This document shows, in pieces, positions 44,101-51,434 of a stretch of DNA of 64,000 bases. The translations under genes were made by a program, and so were the position numbers. The first letter of the stretch is position 1; each line of letters begins with the position of its first letter. Origin of the DNA: an uncultured Lachnospiraceae bacterium (GTDB lineage: Bacteria; Bacillota; Clostridia; Lachnospirales; Lachnospiraceae); assembly GCA_910586585.1 (NCBI GenBank), contig CAJUKA010000005.1, positions 52,231 to 116,230 of the forward strand, given 5' to 3'. The notes below the pieces were generated by a model. It was not told the origin of the DNA, made no database searches, and saw nothing but the letters and a program-made list of their open reading frames with translations.

Positions 44101-45023
44101 TGCCTTATGTTGAGATTCCACTGCGGTTTGAACGATACCGGGAGGCTGATAAATTATCGGAAAAGCTGGGAAATCAAGTGAGAAAACAGGGAAGATCCAT
44201 GATGCTTGAGGAGGAGCTTTTAAGGTCTGGTCAGCTTGCGGACGCAGATATGGGAAAACGGCTTGGGGAACGGCTGCATTATCAATACCCGCATCAATAT
44301 CTGGAAGGACTTACTGTCAAAACAACTGTTTCAGAGCTGAAAAAAGCTTCCTATGAAGAAGCATATGCAGAATCTGCACAGCTTATTATGATGCCCAAGG
44401 AAAGCTATGTGCCAAACTTTGCTCTTGAGGAGGAGATATCGGAGGAAACAGAACAAACCATACATGCCAGACAAGGAATTCAATACGGAACGGCAGTTCA
44501 TAAGATTATGGAGTTGTTATCTTTTTCAGAAAATTTCCATACAGAGAATATGCAGGAGGAACAGACAAGAAAACGGATTTATGCTGCGATAAAAGAGGAG
44601 CGCAGACAGTGGGTAGCAGAAAAGAGGGTGACAGAAGAAGAACTCTTGTGTGTCAGCGCCAGCAAGATTATGCGGTTTTTTGAGTCCAGCCTTTCACAAA
44701 GAATGATAGCTGCCAGACAGAGAAAGGAACTATTCAAGGAACAGCCTTTTGTACTGGGAATTTGCGCAAATGAGTTTCGGGAAAATTATCCTGCATCTGA
44801 GACCGTACTGATACAAGGCGTTATTGACGTATTTTTTTATGAGGAAGATGGAATCGTGCTTGCGGACTACAAGACAGACAAAGTGAGCAGCAGGCAGGAG
44901 CTGATAGAACGTTATAAGACGCAGATTGATTATTATCAGAAGGCGTTGGAACAAATTACGGGAAAAACAGTGAAAGAAAGGATTCTCTATTCATTTTGTT
45001 TACAGGAGGAAATTTATGTTTGA
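41178..45023 (+). CDS. addA: ATP-dependent helicase/nuclease subunit A
   Basis: 1281 residues, UvrD/Rep superfamily 1A helicase with C-terminal nuclease. Walker A SAAAGSGKTAVL, motif II-type IMIDEYQDSNEVQ, DVKQSIYKFRLARP, TIHKSKGLEFPICFVCGL and LYVAFTRAKEKL are all present; the nuclease motif is VLADYKTDKV. It unwinds DNA 3' to 5' and cuts the strand, working with AddB. GTG start with GGAGG ten bases upstream; the ATG two codons later is an alternative. It overlaps the HAD gene by eight bases. Confidence 0.96.
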   Translation: MAMNFTPDQQRVIDTRNCNILVSAAAGSGKTAVLVERIIQMITDDSHPVDIDRLLIVTFTSAAAAQMRERISRAVAKKLEENPENEHLQKQASLIHNAQITTIDSFCLFVIRNNFNEIGLDPGFRVADESEIKMLEADVMSRLLEEAHTEPTERFLHFVECYSTGTSEKKIEDAILRLYHFAMSYPFPEQWLEDRLEDYKIQKVEELPDKKWFQGALAYVNTILRECLDRLFQALEIANGAGGPIQYYENLTADIELIKRFQQTTDYDKLHDLFTYSAFTRLSAKRTEGVDPVLKDTVKAIREEVKKNIADLKKFLFQISVEDTLRDMAFCQEAVEELISLTQSFKELIDKSKREKNMIDFSDMEHFALQILLKKDEDGKIVPSSTALELQDYFAEIMIDEYQDSNEVQELLLKSISGEEKGRFNRFMVGDVKQSIYKFRLARPEIFMEKYASYTTNLPESKRVRIDLSVNFRSRREVTDAANFICSQLMSKKAGNVEYDDKAALYVGASYPEPDEILDRNIYQTELLIAEPDSLLSDETVETQNKKYSDKEIEAVLVADRIRELVGSFPVTDAVTGEVRPAKYSDIVLLFRATTGWDEDFRRILSECGIPVHVTSRTGYFETLEIQGIVNFLRVLDNPLQDIPLFGVLKLPYFNFSEEEITWIRYSVGDLLDRQAQAENKPVKKLFLYEQIKLYYDKIDDFAVSEDTDIAKNNLCAAKIERLLSIIAEYRRRVAYTPIKELLQQLISDTGYEAYVGSLPSGDQRRANLALLLEKAGAFQNTSFYGLFHFIRYLETIQEQEVDFGEANILDENADVVRIMTIHKSKGLEFPICFVCGLSKQFNQMDIRQGILMDVELGIGVDYIDPTLRLKRKTMRKNIVAQRMKEDSRGEDLRVLYVAFTRAKEKLILTGFVNDFQRKLSNNVYLTMESAKKLPYSVIMKSGSYMDMILAALIRHPCMQEALEEGGFDFVRQNLPYVEIPLRFERYREADKLSEKLGNQVRKQGRSMMLEEELLRSGQLADADMGKRLGERLHYQYPHQYLEGLTVKTTVSELKKASYEEAYAESAQLIMMPKESYVPNFALEEEISEETEQTIHARQGIQYGTAVHKIMELLSFSENFHTENMQEEQTRKRIYAAIKEERRQWVAEKRVTEEELLCVSASKIMRFFESSLSQRMIAARQRKELFKEQPFVLGICANEFRENYPASETVLIQGVIDVFFYEEDGIVLADYKTDKVSSRQELIERYKTQIDYYQKALEQITGKTVKERILYSFCLQEEIYV

Positions 45024-45690
45024 TTATATATTGTTTGATTTGGACGGAACGCTGACAGATCCAAAGGAAGGGATAACAAAGTCTGCACAATATGCTCTGA
45101 AAGCCTTTGATATTGAAGAAACCAATTTAGATAAACTAGAACCTTTTATTGGTCCGCCGCTCAAGGACAGCTTTATGGAGTTTTATGGTTTTAGTATTGA
45201 ACAGACGCAAAAGGCAGTTGAAAAATACAGAGAACGTTTTGTTGAAAAGGGGATTTTTGAAAATGAAATTTATCCTGGAATTGACAGAATGCTCAAAAAT
45301 CTGCATGTTCGTGGAAAGAAACTTTTGATTGCATCCAGCAAACCAACAGAGCTGGTAGAGCAAATTCTGGAACATTTTGGCATTAGAGAATATTTTGACT
45401 ATGTAGTAGGCAGCAATATGGATGGCAGCCGCAGCAAAAAGGAGGAAGTAGTAGCAGAAGCACTGCGTCAGTTGGGGCTGGAACCTAGAACAAAAGAGTC
45501 AGCCGCAATGGTAGGCGATAGAAAATTTGATGTAGAGGGCGCAAGGGCGTTTGGCCTTACTGCAATCGGCGTCTCTTTTGGATATGCGCAGGGGAATGAG
45601 CTGGAACAGGCAGGGGCAGACTATATTGTTGATACAGTAGAAGCATTGGAACTGCTTTTGTGTGGTGAAGGGAGCATGAAAACAGAATGA
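45016..45690 (+). CDS. HAD-family phosphatase, phosphoglycolate phosphatase-like
   Basis: 224 residues. HAD motifs: I FDLDGTLTDP, II ASSKP, III with Lys in SRSKKEEV, and IV MVGDRKFDVEGA. The cap domain lies between I and II (helical, about residues 15-85), so it is subclass I like Gph and PpaX. The substrate is uncertain: phosphoglycolate from DNA 3'-end repair would suit its position behind addAB, and pyrophosphate or nucleotides are alternatives. Starts within the end of addA and overlaps the next start by four bases. Confidence 0.9.
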   Translation: MFDYILFDLDGTLTDPKEGITKSAQYALKAFDIEETNLDKLEPFIGPPLKDSFMEFYGFSIEQTQKAVEKYRERFVEKGIFENEIYPGIDRMLKNLHVRGKKLLIASSKPTELVEQILEHFGIREYFDYVVGSNMDGSRSKKEEVVAEALRQLGLEPRTKESAAMVGDRKFDVEGARAFGLTAIGVSFGYAQGNELEQAGADYIVDTVEALELLLCGEGSMKTE

Positions 45691-46463
45691 GTAAATTGAA
45701 AACAACACAGAAGCGCACCTCCACGCTTCAAAAAGCAGCTTATATTTTAAGGCCGTTTTTGGTTTATATGGTTGTCAAGACAGCGGCAATGATTGTGCTT
45801 GCAGTTTTGATTCCAGCCCTTCCAGTGCAGGGCATTTCTGAGTGGGTGGAATATCATGCAAGGCAGATGAACGCCATAATAAATGCTGTTGCAAGTATCA
45901 TTGCTGCAAGTTTTTTACTGAGTGACTTTTTGATAGAAGCGGCTGTTTATGGTGAAGTAGACATTGATACTGGGAAAATCCGGCAGTTTCTGCGGTTTTT
46001 GAGAAGTGGATTTTGGGGTTACGGAAAGGTAAAACCAGGCGCTTTTGTATGTGTTGCCTTTGTTGGAGCTATTTCAGCGTTTGCGTTTAATTTTGTAATT
46101 ACATTTTTGACGGGGGTGTTTCATGCAGACTCTGCCAAATATGAGCAGGTTGAGACAATACAATATTCTGTTCCTTTATGGTTGGGATTGATTTTGTATG
46201 GATTGATTTCTCCTATGGTGGAGGAGTTGGTTTTTAGAGGTGTCATTTACAACCGTATGAAACGCTTTTACAGTCTCTCATATTGTGTTGTGTTGTCAGC
46301 GCTGCTGTTTGGCATTTTTCATGCCAACCTGCCACAGTTTTTGTATGGCACTTGTATGGGGATTTTGTTAGCATTGTGTTATGAAAAAGTGCCGTGTTTT
46401 GGTGCTCCTGTGATTTTTCATATGGCGGCGAACATCGCAGTATTTATCGCAGCAGCGATATAA
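45687..46463 (+). CDS. CPBP family intramembrane glutamic endopeptidase
   Basis: 258 residues with about six to seven membrane helices. The catalytic motifs of the CPBP (Rce1/Abi) family are seen as PMVEELVFRGVIYNR (EExxxR), FGIFHAN and PVIFHMAANI (His motifs). Such proteins cleave within the membrane; bacterial ones serve bacteriocin immunity or prenyl-protein-like processing, but no substrate is suggested here. Last gene of the addB-addA-HAD-CPBP run. Confidence 0.9.
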   Translation: MSKLKTTQKRTSTLQKAAYILRPFLVYMVVKTAAMIVLAVLIPALPVQGISEWVEYHARQMNAIINAVASIIAASFLLSDFLIEAAVYGEVDIDTGKIRQFLRFLRSGFWGYGKVKPGAFVCVAFVGAISAFAFNFVITFLTGVFHADSAKYEQVETIQYSVPLWLGLILYGLISPMVEELVFRGVIYNRMKRFYSLSYCVVLSALLFGIFHANLPQFLYGTCMGILLALCYEKVPCFGAPVIFHMAANIAVFIAAAI

Positions 46464-46466
46464 AAA

Positions 46467-46494
46467 ACAATTGAGCGCCAAAGCGCTCAATTGT
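46467..46494 (-). terminator. Terminator of the flavin reductase transcript (minus strand)
   Basis: Perfect 12-bp stem ACAATTGAGCGC/GCGCTCAATTGT with a four-base loop. The T-run (TTTTTT) follows on the minus strand, so it serves the leftward gene although it sits beside the stop of the rightward one. Confidence 0.8.
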
Positions 46495-46534
46495 ATATGT
46501 TATAGGAAAGTGCGCTATAGCATATCATTGAAAC

Positions 46535-46551
46535 AAAAAGCGCAGCTTTTT
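46535..46551. terminator. Small bidirectional hairpin AAAAAGC-GCA-GCTTTTT
   Basis: Perfect seven-bp stem with A-run and T-run arms, placed between the two larger hairpins. It can act on either strand, weakly. Confidence 0.5.
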
Positions 46552-46555
46552 GCAG

Positions 46556-46582
46556 ATTGAGCGCGCTGGCGCTCAATTTTTT
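46556..46582 (+). terminator. Terminator of the addB-CPBP transcript (plus strand)
   Basis: ATTGAGCGC (46556-46564) pairs with GCGCTCAAT (46569-46577), followed by six T running into the stop codon of the convergent flavin reductase gene. Confidence 0.85.
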
Positions 46583-47084
46583 ACCTAGCCAGAACTTCTA
46601 TGATTTCTCCAACATACATGGTATGCAGATCTCCATCTGTGTACCATTTTTTAATGTCAGGGGAAAGAAAAGAGGCTTCTGTTATTTTTGTGGCGGACAT
46701 CTTCTGACAAAGCAGAATAAAACTGCCCTCATCAATAAAAGGAATTGCGTGTTTGTAATTCCATGTGAGGCCGGCACCGGCCATTTTATCTTTGTTTTTT
46801 CCAGAATGGGAACCGCAGTAGTTAAGCGCTTTTTTATAGCTCTCGCTCATAAAAGAAACAGAGAAAAAGTCGCCGCTGTCAATAAACTCTTTTGTGTATC
46901 TTGAGTCGCGAATGAAAATAAAGACTACGTTTTTCCCCCAGAGAACGCCGACACCGCCCCAACTTACTGTCATTGTGTTTGCTTTTTGCTTTGAACCGGC
47001 TGATACCAGCGCCCATTCCTTTCCTATTTTTTCAAATGGGTTGAATTCCAATTCCTCGATTGGAAATGGTTGAAATGCATGCAT
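46581..47084 (-). CDS. Flavin reductase family protein
   Basis: 167-residue FMN-binding split-barrel protein. The segment ANTMTVSWGGVGVLWGKNVVFIFIRDSRYTKEFID with later FSVSFMSESYKKAL is characteristic of flavin reductase-like/FMN-binding proteins in anaerobes. Such proteins either reduce flavin with NAD(P)H or act as small FMN electron carriers. AGGAG eight bases before the ATG, and a good promoter lies at 47121-47149. It is monocistronic, convergent with the CPBP gene. Confidence 0.88.
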   Translation of the reverse strand: MHAFQPFPIEELEFNPFEKIGKEWALVSAGSKQKANTMTVSWGGVGVLWGKNVVFIFIRDSRYTKEFIDSGDFFSVSFMSESYKKALNYCGSHSGKNKDKMAGAGLTWNYKHAIPFIDEGSFILLCQKMSATKITEASFLSPDIKKWYTDGDLHTMYVGEIIEVLAR

Positions 47085-47120
47085 GGAAGATTCTCCTTTT
47101 GAATAATGTAGTTTTTATTT

Positions 47121-47149
47121 ATTATAACGCGTTATCAAAAAAATGTCAC
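47121..47149 (-). promoter_or_regulatory. Promoter of the flavin reductase gene
   Basis: On the minus strand GTGACA (47144-47149) and a perfect TATAAT (47121-47126) are 17 bases apart, about 37 bases before the ATG. The spacer contains the palindrome AACGCGTT. Confidence 0.65.
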
Positions 47150-47175
47150 GCAAAAACAAAAATTCGATTTTTAAC

Positions 47176-47222
47176 AAAAAACGGCGCAAAACCTGAACCG
47201 TTATCGTTCGATTTCGCGCCGT
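47176..47222 (-). terminator. Terminator downstream of tRNA-Leu
   Basis: On the minus strand ACGGCGC and GCGCCGT close a hairpin with a long interior, followed by TTTTTTG, placed just beyond the 3' end of the tRNA. Confidence 0.7.
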
Positions 47223-47226
47223 AAGA

Positions 47227-47308
47227 TGCGGAATATGGGACTCGAACCCATACGCCTCTCAGCACAGGAACCTAAATCCTGCATGTCTGCCAATTCCATC
47301 AATTCCGC
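47227..47308 (-). tRNA. tRNA-Leu, anticodon TAG
   Basis: Minus strand, 82 bases. Acceptor GCGGAAT pairs with ATTCCGC, discriminator A, no encoded CCA. The anticodon arm CAGGA-TTTAGGT-TCCTG gives anticodon TAG at 47272-47274, reading CUA and, by wobble, other CUN codons. A long variable arm and the T-loop GGTTCGAGTCC fit a class II tRNA-Leu. A -35-like TTGACT lies upstream at 47355-47360. Confidence 0.96.
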
Positions 47309-47676
47309 AATTCACTAAAATGTGCTTTTATAGTTTATCAGATAGAGATAGGAAAGTCAATAATTTTGCAAAAATAATTTTAGAATCAAGGATAAACAGA
47401 GACAATAATATTGACTTTATACAAACCTGATAAATTCAAGCATTGAAAAGTACTATCACAGATAAAGACAAAACCAGTTAAAAATAACAACTTTATACCA
47501 TAAGTATATTCACTCCTGTACAAGTGATGTAGATCTGATTAAAAAAGATTGTATACAAAATTATTCAAAAAGACCATATAAGGACTAAAGCGTGTATACA
47601 AATTATGTAAGATGAAAAAAATATAAGAAAAAGGAAACTGTCAGATCGATACAAAATTGTACTGGGGTGAAAATTA
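47309..47676. other. AT-rich spacer with repeated TGTATACA palindromes ahead of the XRE regulator
   Basis: About 370 bases holding the tRNA-Leu promoter (minus strand) and the XRE gene's control region. TTGTATACAA at 47549-47558 and TGTATACA at 47593-47600 are centred 43 bases apart, each followed by an AAATTAT-like tail, and TACAAAATTGTA lies just before the start codon. They look like operator sites. No gene is visible. Confidence 0.45.
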
Positions 47677-47919
47677 TTGAAAACACAAGAAGCTGTAGTA
47701 ACGAGAATAAAAAATTTATGTAATGAAAGAGATATGAAAATATCACAATTGGCATATGTTGCAGGAATGCCACCATCAACGCTCAAAAATATTATGAAAG
47801 GAAATAGCAAAAATACGGGAATTGTCACTATAAAAATGATATGTGACGGACTGAATGTTACATTAGATGACTTTTTTCACTGTGGATTGTTCAGAGATTT
47901 GGAACAGGAAATTGATTAA
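47677..47919 (+). CDS. XRE/Cro-CI family transcriptional regulator
   Basis: 80-residue protein that is almost only an HTH: RIKNLCNERDMKISQLAYVAGMPPSTLKNIMKGNSKNTGIVTIKMICDGLNVTLDDFF. TTG start about eight bases after GGGGTG. Likely autoregulatory through the TGTATACA palindromes upstream. It is separated from the restriction-modification genes by a terminator and their own promoter, so a controller role is possible but not supported directly. Confidence 0.88.
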   Translation: MKTQEAVVTRIKNLCNERDMKISQLAYVAGMPPSTLKNIMKGNSKNTGIVTIKMICDGLNVTLDDFFHCGLFRDLEQEID

Positions 47920-47936
47920 AAGCGGACTCTTTGAAG

Positions 47937-47962
47937 CGCTGCCATAAGGGCGGCGTTTTTTT
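47937..47962 (+). terminator. Terminator of the XRE gene
   Basis: CGCTGCC, loop ATAA, then GGGCGGCG with one G-T wobble, followed by seven T. Confidence 0.8.
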
Positions 47963-47964
47963 GC

Positions 47965-47993
47965 TTGTCAATTTGGCTCATAGTATTTATAAT
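47965..47993 (+). promoter_or_regulatory. Promoter of the DpnII-type restriction-modification operon
   Basis: TTGTCA (47965-47970) and perfect TATAAT (47988-47993), spacer 17 bases, about 48 bases before the first methylase start codon. Confidence 0.7.
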
Positions 47994-48041
47994 GGTAAAG
48001 TGAGTTTTATAGAGAAATGAGAAAAGAGATGAGAAATTGTA

Positions 48042-48881
48042 ATGAGTAGTTCAGACGTGGCAGCATTACCTTTTATAAAGTGGGCAGGTGGAAAGCGTCA
48101 GCTTCTTGCGCAGATTAAAGCACGTATCCCCTGCAGCTACAATCAATATTATGAACCTTTTGTGGGGGGCGGGGCAGTGCTGTTTGGGCTGCTTCCTGCC
48201 ACTGCAGTTATCAATGATGTAAACAAAGCGCTCATAAATGCATATCGAAAAATCGCAGAAGTTCCAATAGAATTTTTGGAGCAGATAAGCCAACTGGATT
48301 CTCAGATGTGGGAAGACGGAAAAGCCTATTACTATTCTTTGCGGGAGCGCTATAATGAAAAGCTGGAAAAAGGAGAGTATGATGTAGAATTGGCAGCGCT
48401 TTTTGTATTTATCAACAAACATTGTTTTAATGGTTTATATCGCGTAAATACAAAGGGATTGTTTAATGTGCCCTACAATAACAGTCGGGGAAATTCTTGT
48501 GATAAAGATGTCATTATGGCAGTGTCAAACTATATGAAAAATGTGGTAATTTTGGAGGGAGATTTTGAGCCTGCCTGCGAACAGGCCAAGCCAGGTGACT
48601 TTATTTTTTTTGACAGTCCATATGCACCTTTAAATCCTTCCTCTTTTGAATCTTATACAAAAGAAGGTTTTGATATAGAAAGTCACAAACGGCTGGCAAC
48701 ATTGTTTGATAAGATGACAAAAAAGGGATGCTTTTGTATGCTGACAAACCACAATACAGAGTTTATCAATGAATTGTACAGTGAGAAGGGTTATCGAATG
48801 GATGTTGTAAGTGTGAAAAGAATGATTAATTCAGATGCATCCAAAAGGGTTGGGGAAGAAGTTATTATTTGCAATTATTGA
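48042..48881 (+). CDS. DNA adenine N6-methyltransferase, Dam/DpnM type
   Basis: 279 residues, D12 class. Motif I (AdoMet binding) is FIKWAGGKRQLLAQI, followed by YYEPFVGGGAVLFGL; the catalytic motif IV reads DSPY rather than DPPY, with FFDSPYAPLNPSSFESYT around it. Family members methylate adenine in GATC. It is the first gene of a three-gene DpnII-like operon. The P-to-S change at the second motif position is tolerated in D12 enzymes in principle ((D/N/S)PP(Y/F) varies), but this variant is worth noting. Confidence 0.92.
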   Translation: MSSSDVAALPFIKWAGGKRQLLAQIKARIPCSYNQYYEPFVGGGAVLFGLLPATAVINDVNKALINAYRKIAEVPIEFLEQISQLDSQMWEDGKAYYYSLRERYNEKLEKGEYDVELAALFVFINKHCFNGLYRVNTKGLFNVPYNNSRGNSCDKDVIMAVSNYMKNVVILEGDFEPACEQAKPGDFIFFDSPYAPLNPSSFESYTKEGFDIESHKRLATLFDKMTKKGCFCMLTNHNTEFINELYSEKGYRMDVVSVKRMINSDASKRVGEEVIICNY

Positions 48882-48901
48882 TACAGGTTTAGGAGCACAT
48901 A

Positions 48902-49699
48902 TTGGAGCAGATATTTGAGAAAAAACGGACTTTTTATTATGAGACAGACAAGGCGTGCATGGTGTTGGGGGATGCACTCAAAATATTGACAAAAATAAGC
49001 GCAGAAAGTGTGGACATGATTTTTGCAGATCCGCCGTATTTTTTGAGCAATGATGGAATTACTTGTCAAAGTGGAAAGATGGTGTCAGTCAACAAAGGCT
49101 CATGGGATAAACTTCCCAAAGATGGGTCACGGGATATCGATTATAAACATAAATTTAATAGAAAGTGGATTCGATTGTGCAGACGGATTTTAAAGCCAAA
49201 CGGAAGTATCTGGATATCAGGAACATATCACAATATTTATTCAATAGGTATGGCTTTAGAACAGGAAGCGTTCAAAATTATCAATAATATAACCTGGCAG
49301 AAAACGAATCCGCCGCCAAATTTATCATGCCGATGTTTCACGCATTCAACCGAAACAATTCTTTGGGCGCAGAAGAATGATAAGACATCCCGGCATTTTT
49401 TTGATTATCAGGCGATGAAAGAATTAAATGGCGGAAAACAAATGAAAGACGTTTGGACTGGAGGTTTGACAAAAGCTTCTGAGAAAAAGGAAGGAAAGCA
49501 TCCAACACAAAAGCCGGAATATTTATTGGAAAGAATTATTTTGGCATCAACACAAGAAGGGCAAATGGTACTAGATCCATTTTGTGGTTCAGGGACGACA
49601 GGAGTTGTCGCGAACCGATTGCACAGATATTTTGTGGGGATTGATAATTGTGAGGAATATTTACAGATAGCAAAAAGAAGATTGGAGTGTGGCAAATGA
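48902..49699 (+). CDS. DNA methyltransferase, DpnA type
   Basis: 265-residue N6-adenine or N4-cytosine methylase of the beta group: DPPYFLSNDGITCQSG comes first and the AdoMet motif LDPFCGSGTTGVVA near the end, preceded by HPTQKPEYLLERII. In the S. pneumoniae DpnII system the second methylase, DpnA, modifies single-stranded GATC and protects incoming transforming DNA. TTG start six bases after AGGAG. Overlaps the endonuclease start by ATGA. Confidence 0.92.
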   Translation: MEQIFEKKRTFYYETDKACMVLGDALKILTKISAESVDMIFADPPYFLSNDGITCQSGKMVSVNKGSWDKLPKDGSRDIDYKHKFNRKWIRLCRRILKPNGSIWISGTYHNIYSIGMALEQEAFKIINNITWQKTNPPPNLSCRCFTHSTETILWAQKNDKTSRHFFDYQAMKELNGGKQMKDVWTGGLTKASEKKEGKHPTQKPEYLLERIILASTQEGQMVLDPFCGSGTTGVVANRLHRYFVGIDNCEEYLQIAKRRLECGK

Positions 49700-50559
49700 C
49701 AAATAGGAATTTTGAGGAATGGCTTGGGAAATTTCGGACAAGCATCGCAAGTTATGATTATTATATTGATTTTCACAAGGTAGTTCATAATGTGGCGCAA
49801 ATAAAGGTTGAATTGAATATTCTGAATTCGTTGATTCATTCTAAAACGATTGAGGAAGACTTTGAAAAGATTGTACAAAAATATCCAGAGACATTGGCAT
49901 GTATTCCGATATTGCTGGCTGTCCGTACAACAGAGATTTACGCACAGGACGAGGAGGGCGCTTTTTGTTATGATTTTAAAAAGATGAACTACAGCGTCGA
50001 GCAATACAAGACATTTATGCGAGAAACAGGATTGTTTGATATGCTGTCAAATCATTTGGTGAATAATCTTGTGGATTATGTGCTGGGGATAGAGACGGGG
50101 TTGGATTCTAATGGGAGAAAGAACCGCGGTGGGCATTTGATGGAAAATTTGGTAGAAAAGTACATAAAAGCAGCGGGATTTATCAAGGATAAAAGTTATT
50201 TTAAGGAAATGTATCTGGTTGATATAGAAAGAAAATGGGATATTGATTTGTCAGCATTGTCGAACCAAGGAAAAGCAGCAAAAAGGTTTGATTTTGTGAT
50301 TCGTACAGACGAACAAATCTATGCCATTGAAACCAATTTTTATGGTGTAGGCGGTTCAAAATTGAATGAAACGGCAAGAAGCTATAAGATGCTGGCGCAG
50401 GAAGCAGATACCATAAATGGGTTTACATTTGTCTGGTTTACAGATGGTATTGGCTGGAAAAGTGCAAGGGGAAATCTGAGAGAAACCTTTGAAGTATTGG
50501 AACATGTTTATAGTATTGATGATATGGAACACCATATTATGAAACAGGTGTTTATATAA
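49696..50559 (+). CDS. Type II restriction endonuclease, DpnII/MboI family (GATC)
   Basis: About 287 residues. The family block KRFDFVIRTDEQIYAIETNFYGVGGSKLNETARSYK is visible in the C-terminal half in shortened form (FDFVIRT, YAIETNFY, GGSKLNETA), carrying the PD-(D/E)XK-type active site, with RGGHLMENLVEKYI upstream. It cuts unmethylated GATC. The ATG at 49696 is eight bases after GGAG and overlaps the stop of the second methylase. A strong terminator follows. Confidence 0.93.
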   Translation: MTNRNFEEWLGKFRTSIASYDYYIDFHKVVHNVAQIKVELNILNSLIHSKTIEEDFEKIVQKYPETLACIPILLAVRTTEIYAQDEEGAFCYDFKKMNYSVEQYKTFMRETGLFDMLSNHLVNNLVDYVLGIETGLDSNGRKNRGGHLMENLVEKYIKAAGFIKDKSYFKEMYLVDIERKWDIDLSALSNQGKAAKRFDFVIRTDEQIYAIETNFYGVGGSKLNETARSYKMLAQEADTINGFTFVWFTDGIGWKSARGNLRETFEVLEHVYSIDDMEHHIMKQVFI

Positions 50560-50571
50560 AGAAGCAGTATT

Positions 50572-50598
50572 AAATCGAGCGCTGGCGCTCGATTTTTT
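50572..50598 (+). terminator. Terminator of the restriction-modification operon
   Basis: AAATCGAGCGC (50572-50582), loop TG, GCGCTCGATTT (50585-50595) and a T-run to 50598. It resembles the 46556 terminator in its GAGCGC core. Confidence 0.88.
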
Positions 50599-50784
50599 GG
50601 TAGTTGATCAGCCATGCAAAACGGATTAAATAAACGGGCAACTTATGAATAGACATGGATGAACGATAATATTTTTCCAGATTAAAATGAAGAATAAAAT
50701 AAATTTCAAGGTCATTTTACAACTTAGAAACATTTTTGAGATATACTTAAAATAGGATAAAGATGCTGAAGGAGTGGATAAAAA

Positions 50785-51432
50785 ATGGCTGATATACTAA
50801 TTGTGGAGGATGAATTTTCCATCAACGAGCTGATACGCAAAAATCTAAATCTTACAGGTCATCATTGTACACAAGCATTTGATGGACTATCTGCGGTTGA
50901 TTTGCTGGAAAATGGTAAATTTGATTTAATTGTATTGGATATCATGCTGCCTGGACTGGACGGATATCAGGTACTTGAAAGGGCTTTTGGAACACCAACT
51001 ATTTTTCTGACAGCAAAAAGTGAATTGTCTGATAAGCTGAAAGGGTTGTCTATGGGAGCAGATGACTATTTGACAAAACCGTTTCAGATGTTGGAGTTGA
51101 CAGCGCGGGTGGAAGCGCTGCTGCGCAGGACAAAAAAGACCGAGACAGAATTTATATTGGGGAATATGAGATGTGATTTTGTAAGGCATCAGATTTTTTT
51201 CAATGAAACGCCTGTAGAATGTACACCAAAAGAATATGAATTGTTGGAGGTGCTAATCAGAAATCGGAATATTGCGCTCTCTAGGGATAAACTGCTAGAT
51301 ATTGTATGGGGATTTGATTTTGAAGGAGGCACCCGTACAGTAGACGTTCATATACAAAGGCTGCGTCATAAACTGCATTTGGAAGAGTATATTAAGACGG
51401 TGTACAAGCTAGGGTATCGGCTGGAGGTTTAG
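50785..51432 (+). CDS. OmpR/PhoB-family response regulator
   Basis: 215 residues. Receiver (1-115): VEDEFS acidic pocket, phospho-acceptor Asp in DLIVLDIMLPGLDGY, TAKS and LTKPF. Winged-helix DNA-binding domain from about 125 (ECTPKEYELLEVLIRNRNIALSRDKLLDIVWG ... RTVDVHIQRLRHKL). GAAGGAG precedes the ATG. Two bases separate it from its kinase, and a secreted protein gene follows, the likely target. Confidence 0.95.
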   Translation: MADILIVEDEFSINELIRKNLNLTGHHCTQAFDGLSAVDLLENGKFDLIVLDIMLPGLDGYQVLERAFGTPTIFLTAKSELSDKLKGLSMGADDYLTKPFQMLELTARVEALLRRTKKTETEFILGNMRCDFVRHQIFFNETPVECTPKEYELLEVLIRNRNIALSRDKLLDIVWGFDFEGGTRTVDVHIQRLRHKLHLEEYIKTVYKLGYRLEV

Positions 51433-51434
51433 AG

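Noticed and set aside
47677..47919. XRE gene as controller (C protein) of the DpnII-type operon
   Set aside because: It has its own terminator and the restriction operon its own promoter; I saw no matching operator in that promoter. Kept only as a possibility.
47227..50598. Restriction-modification island inserted at tRNA-Leu
   Set aside because: The genes lie on the 5' side of the tRNA, no integrase is present and I found no duplicated tRNA 3' end, so tRNA-targeted integration is not supported.
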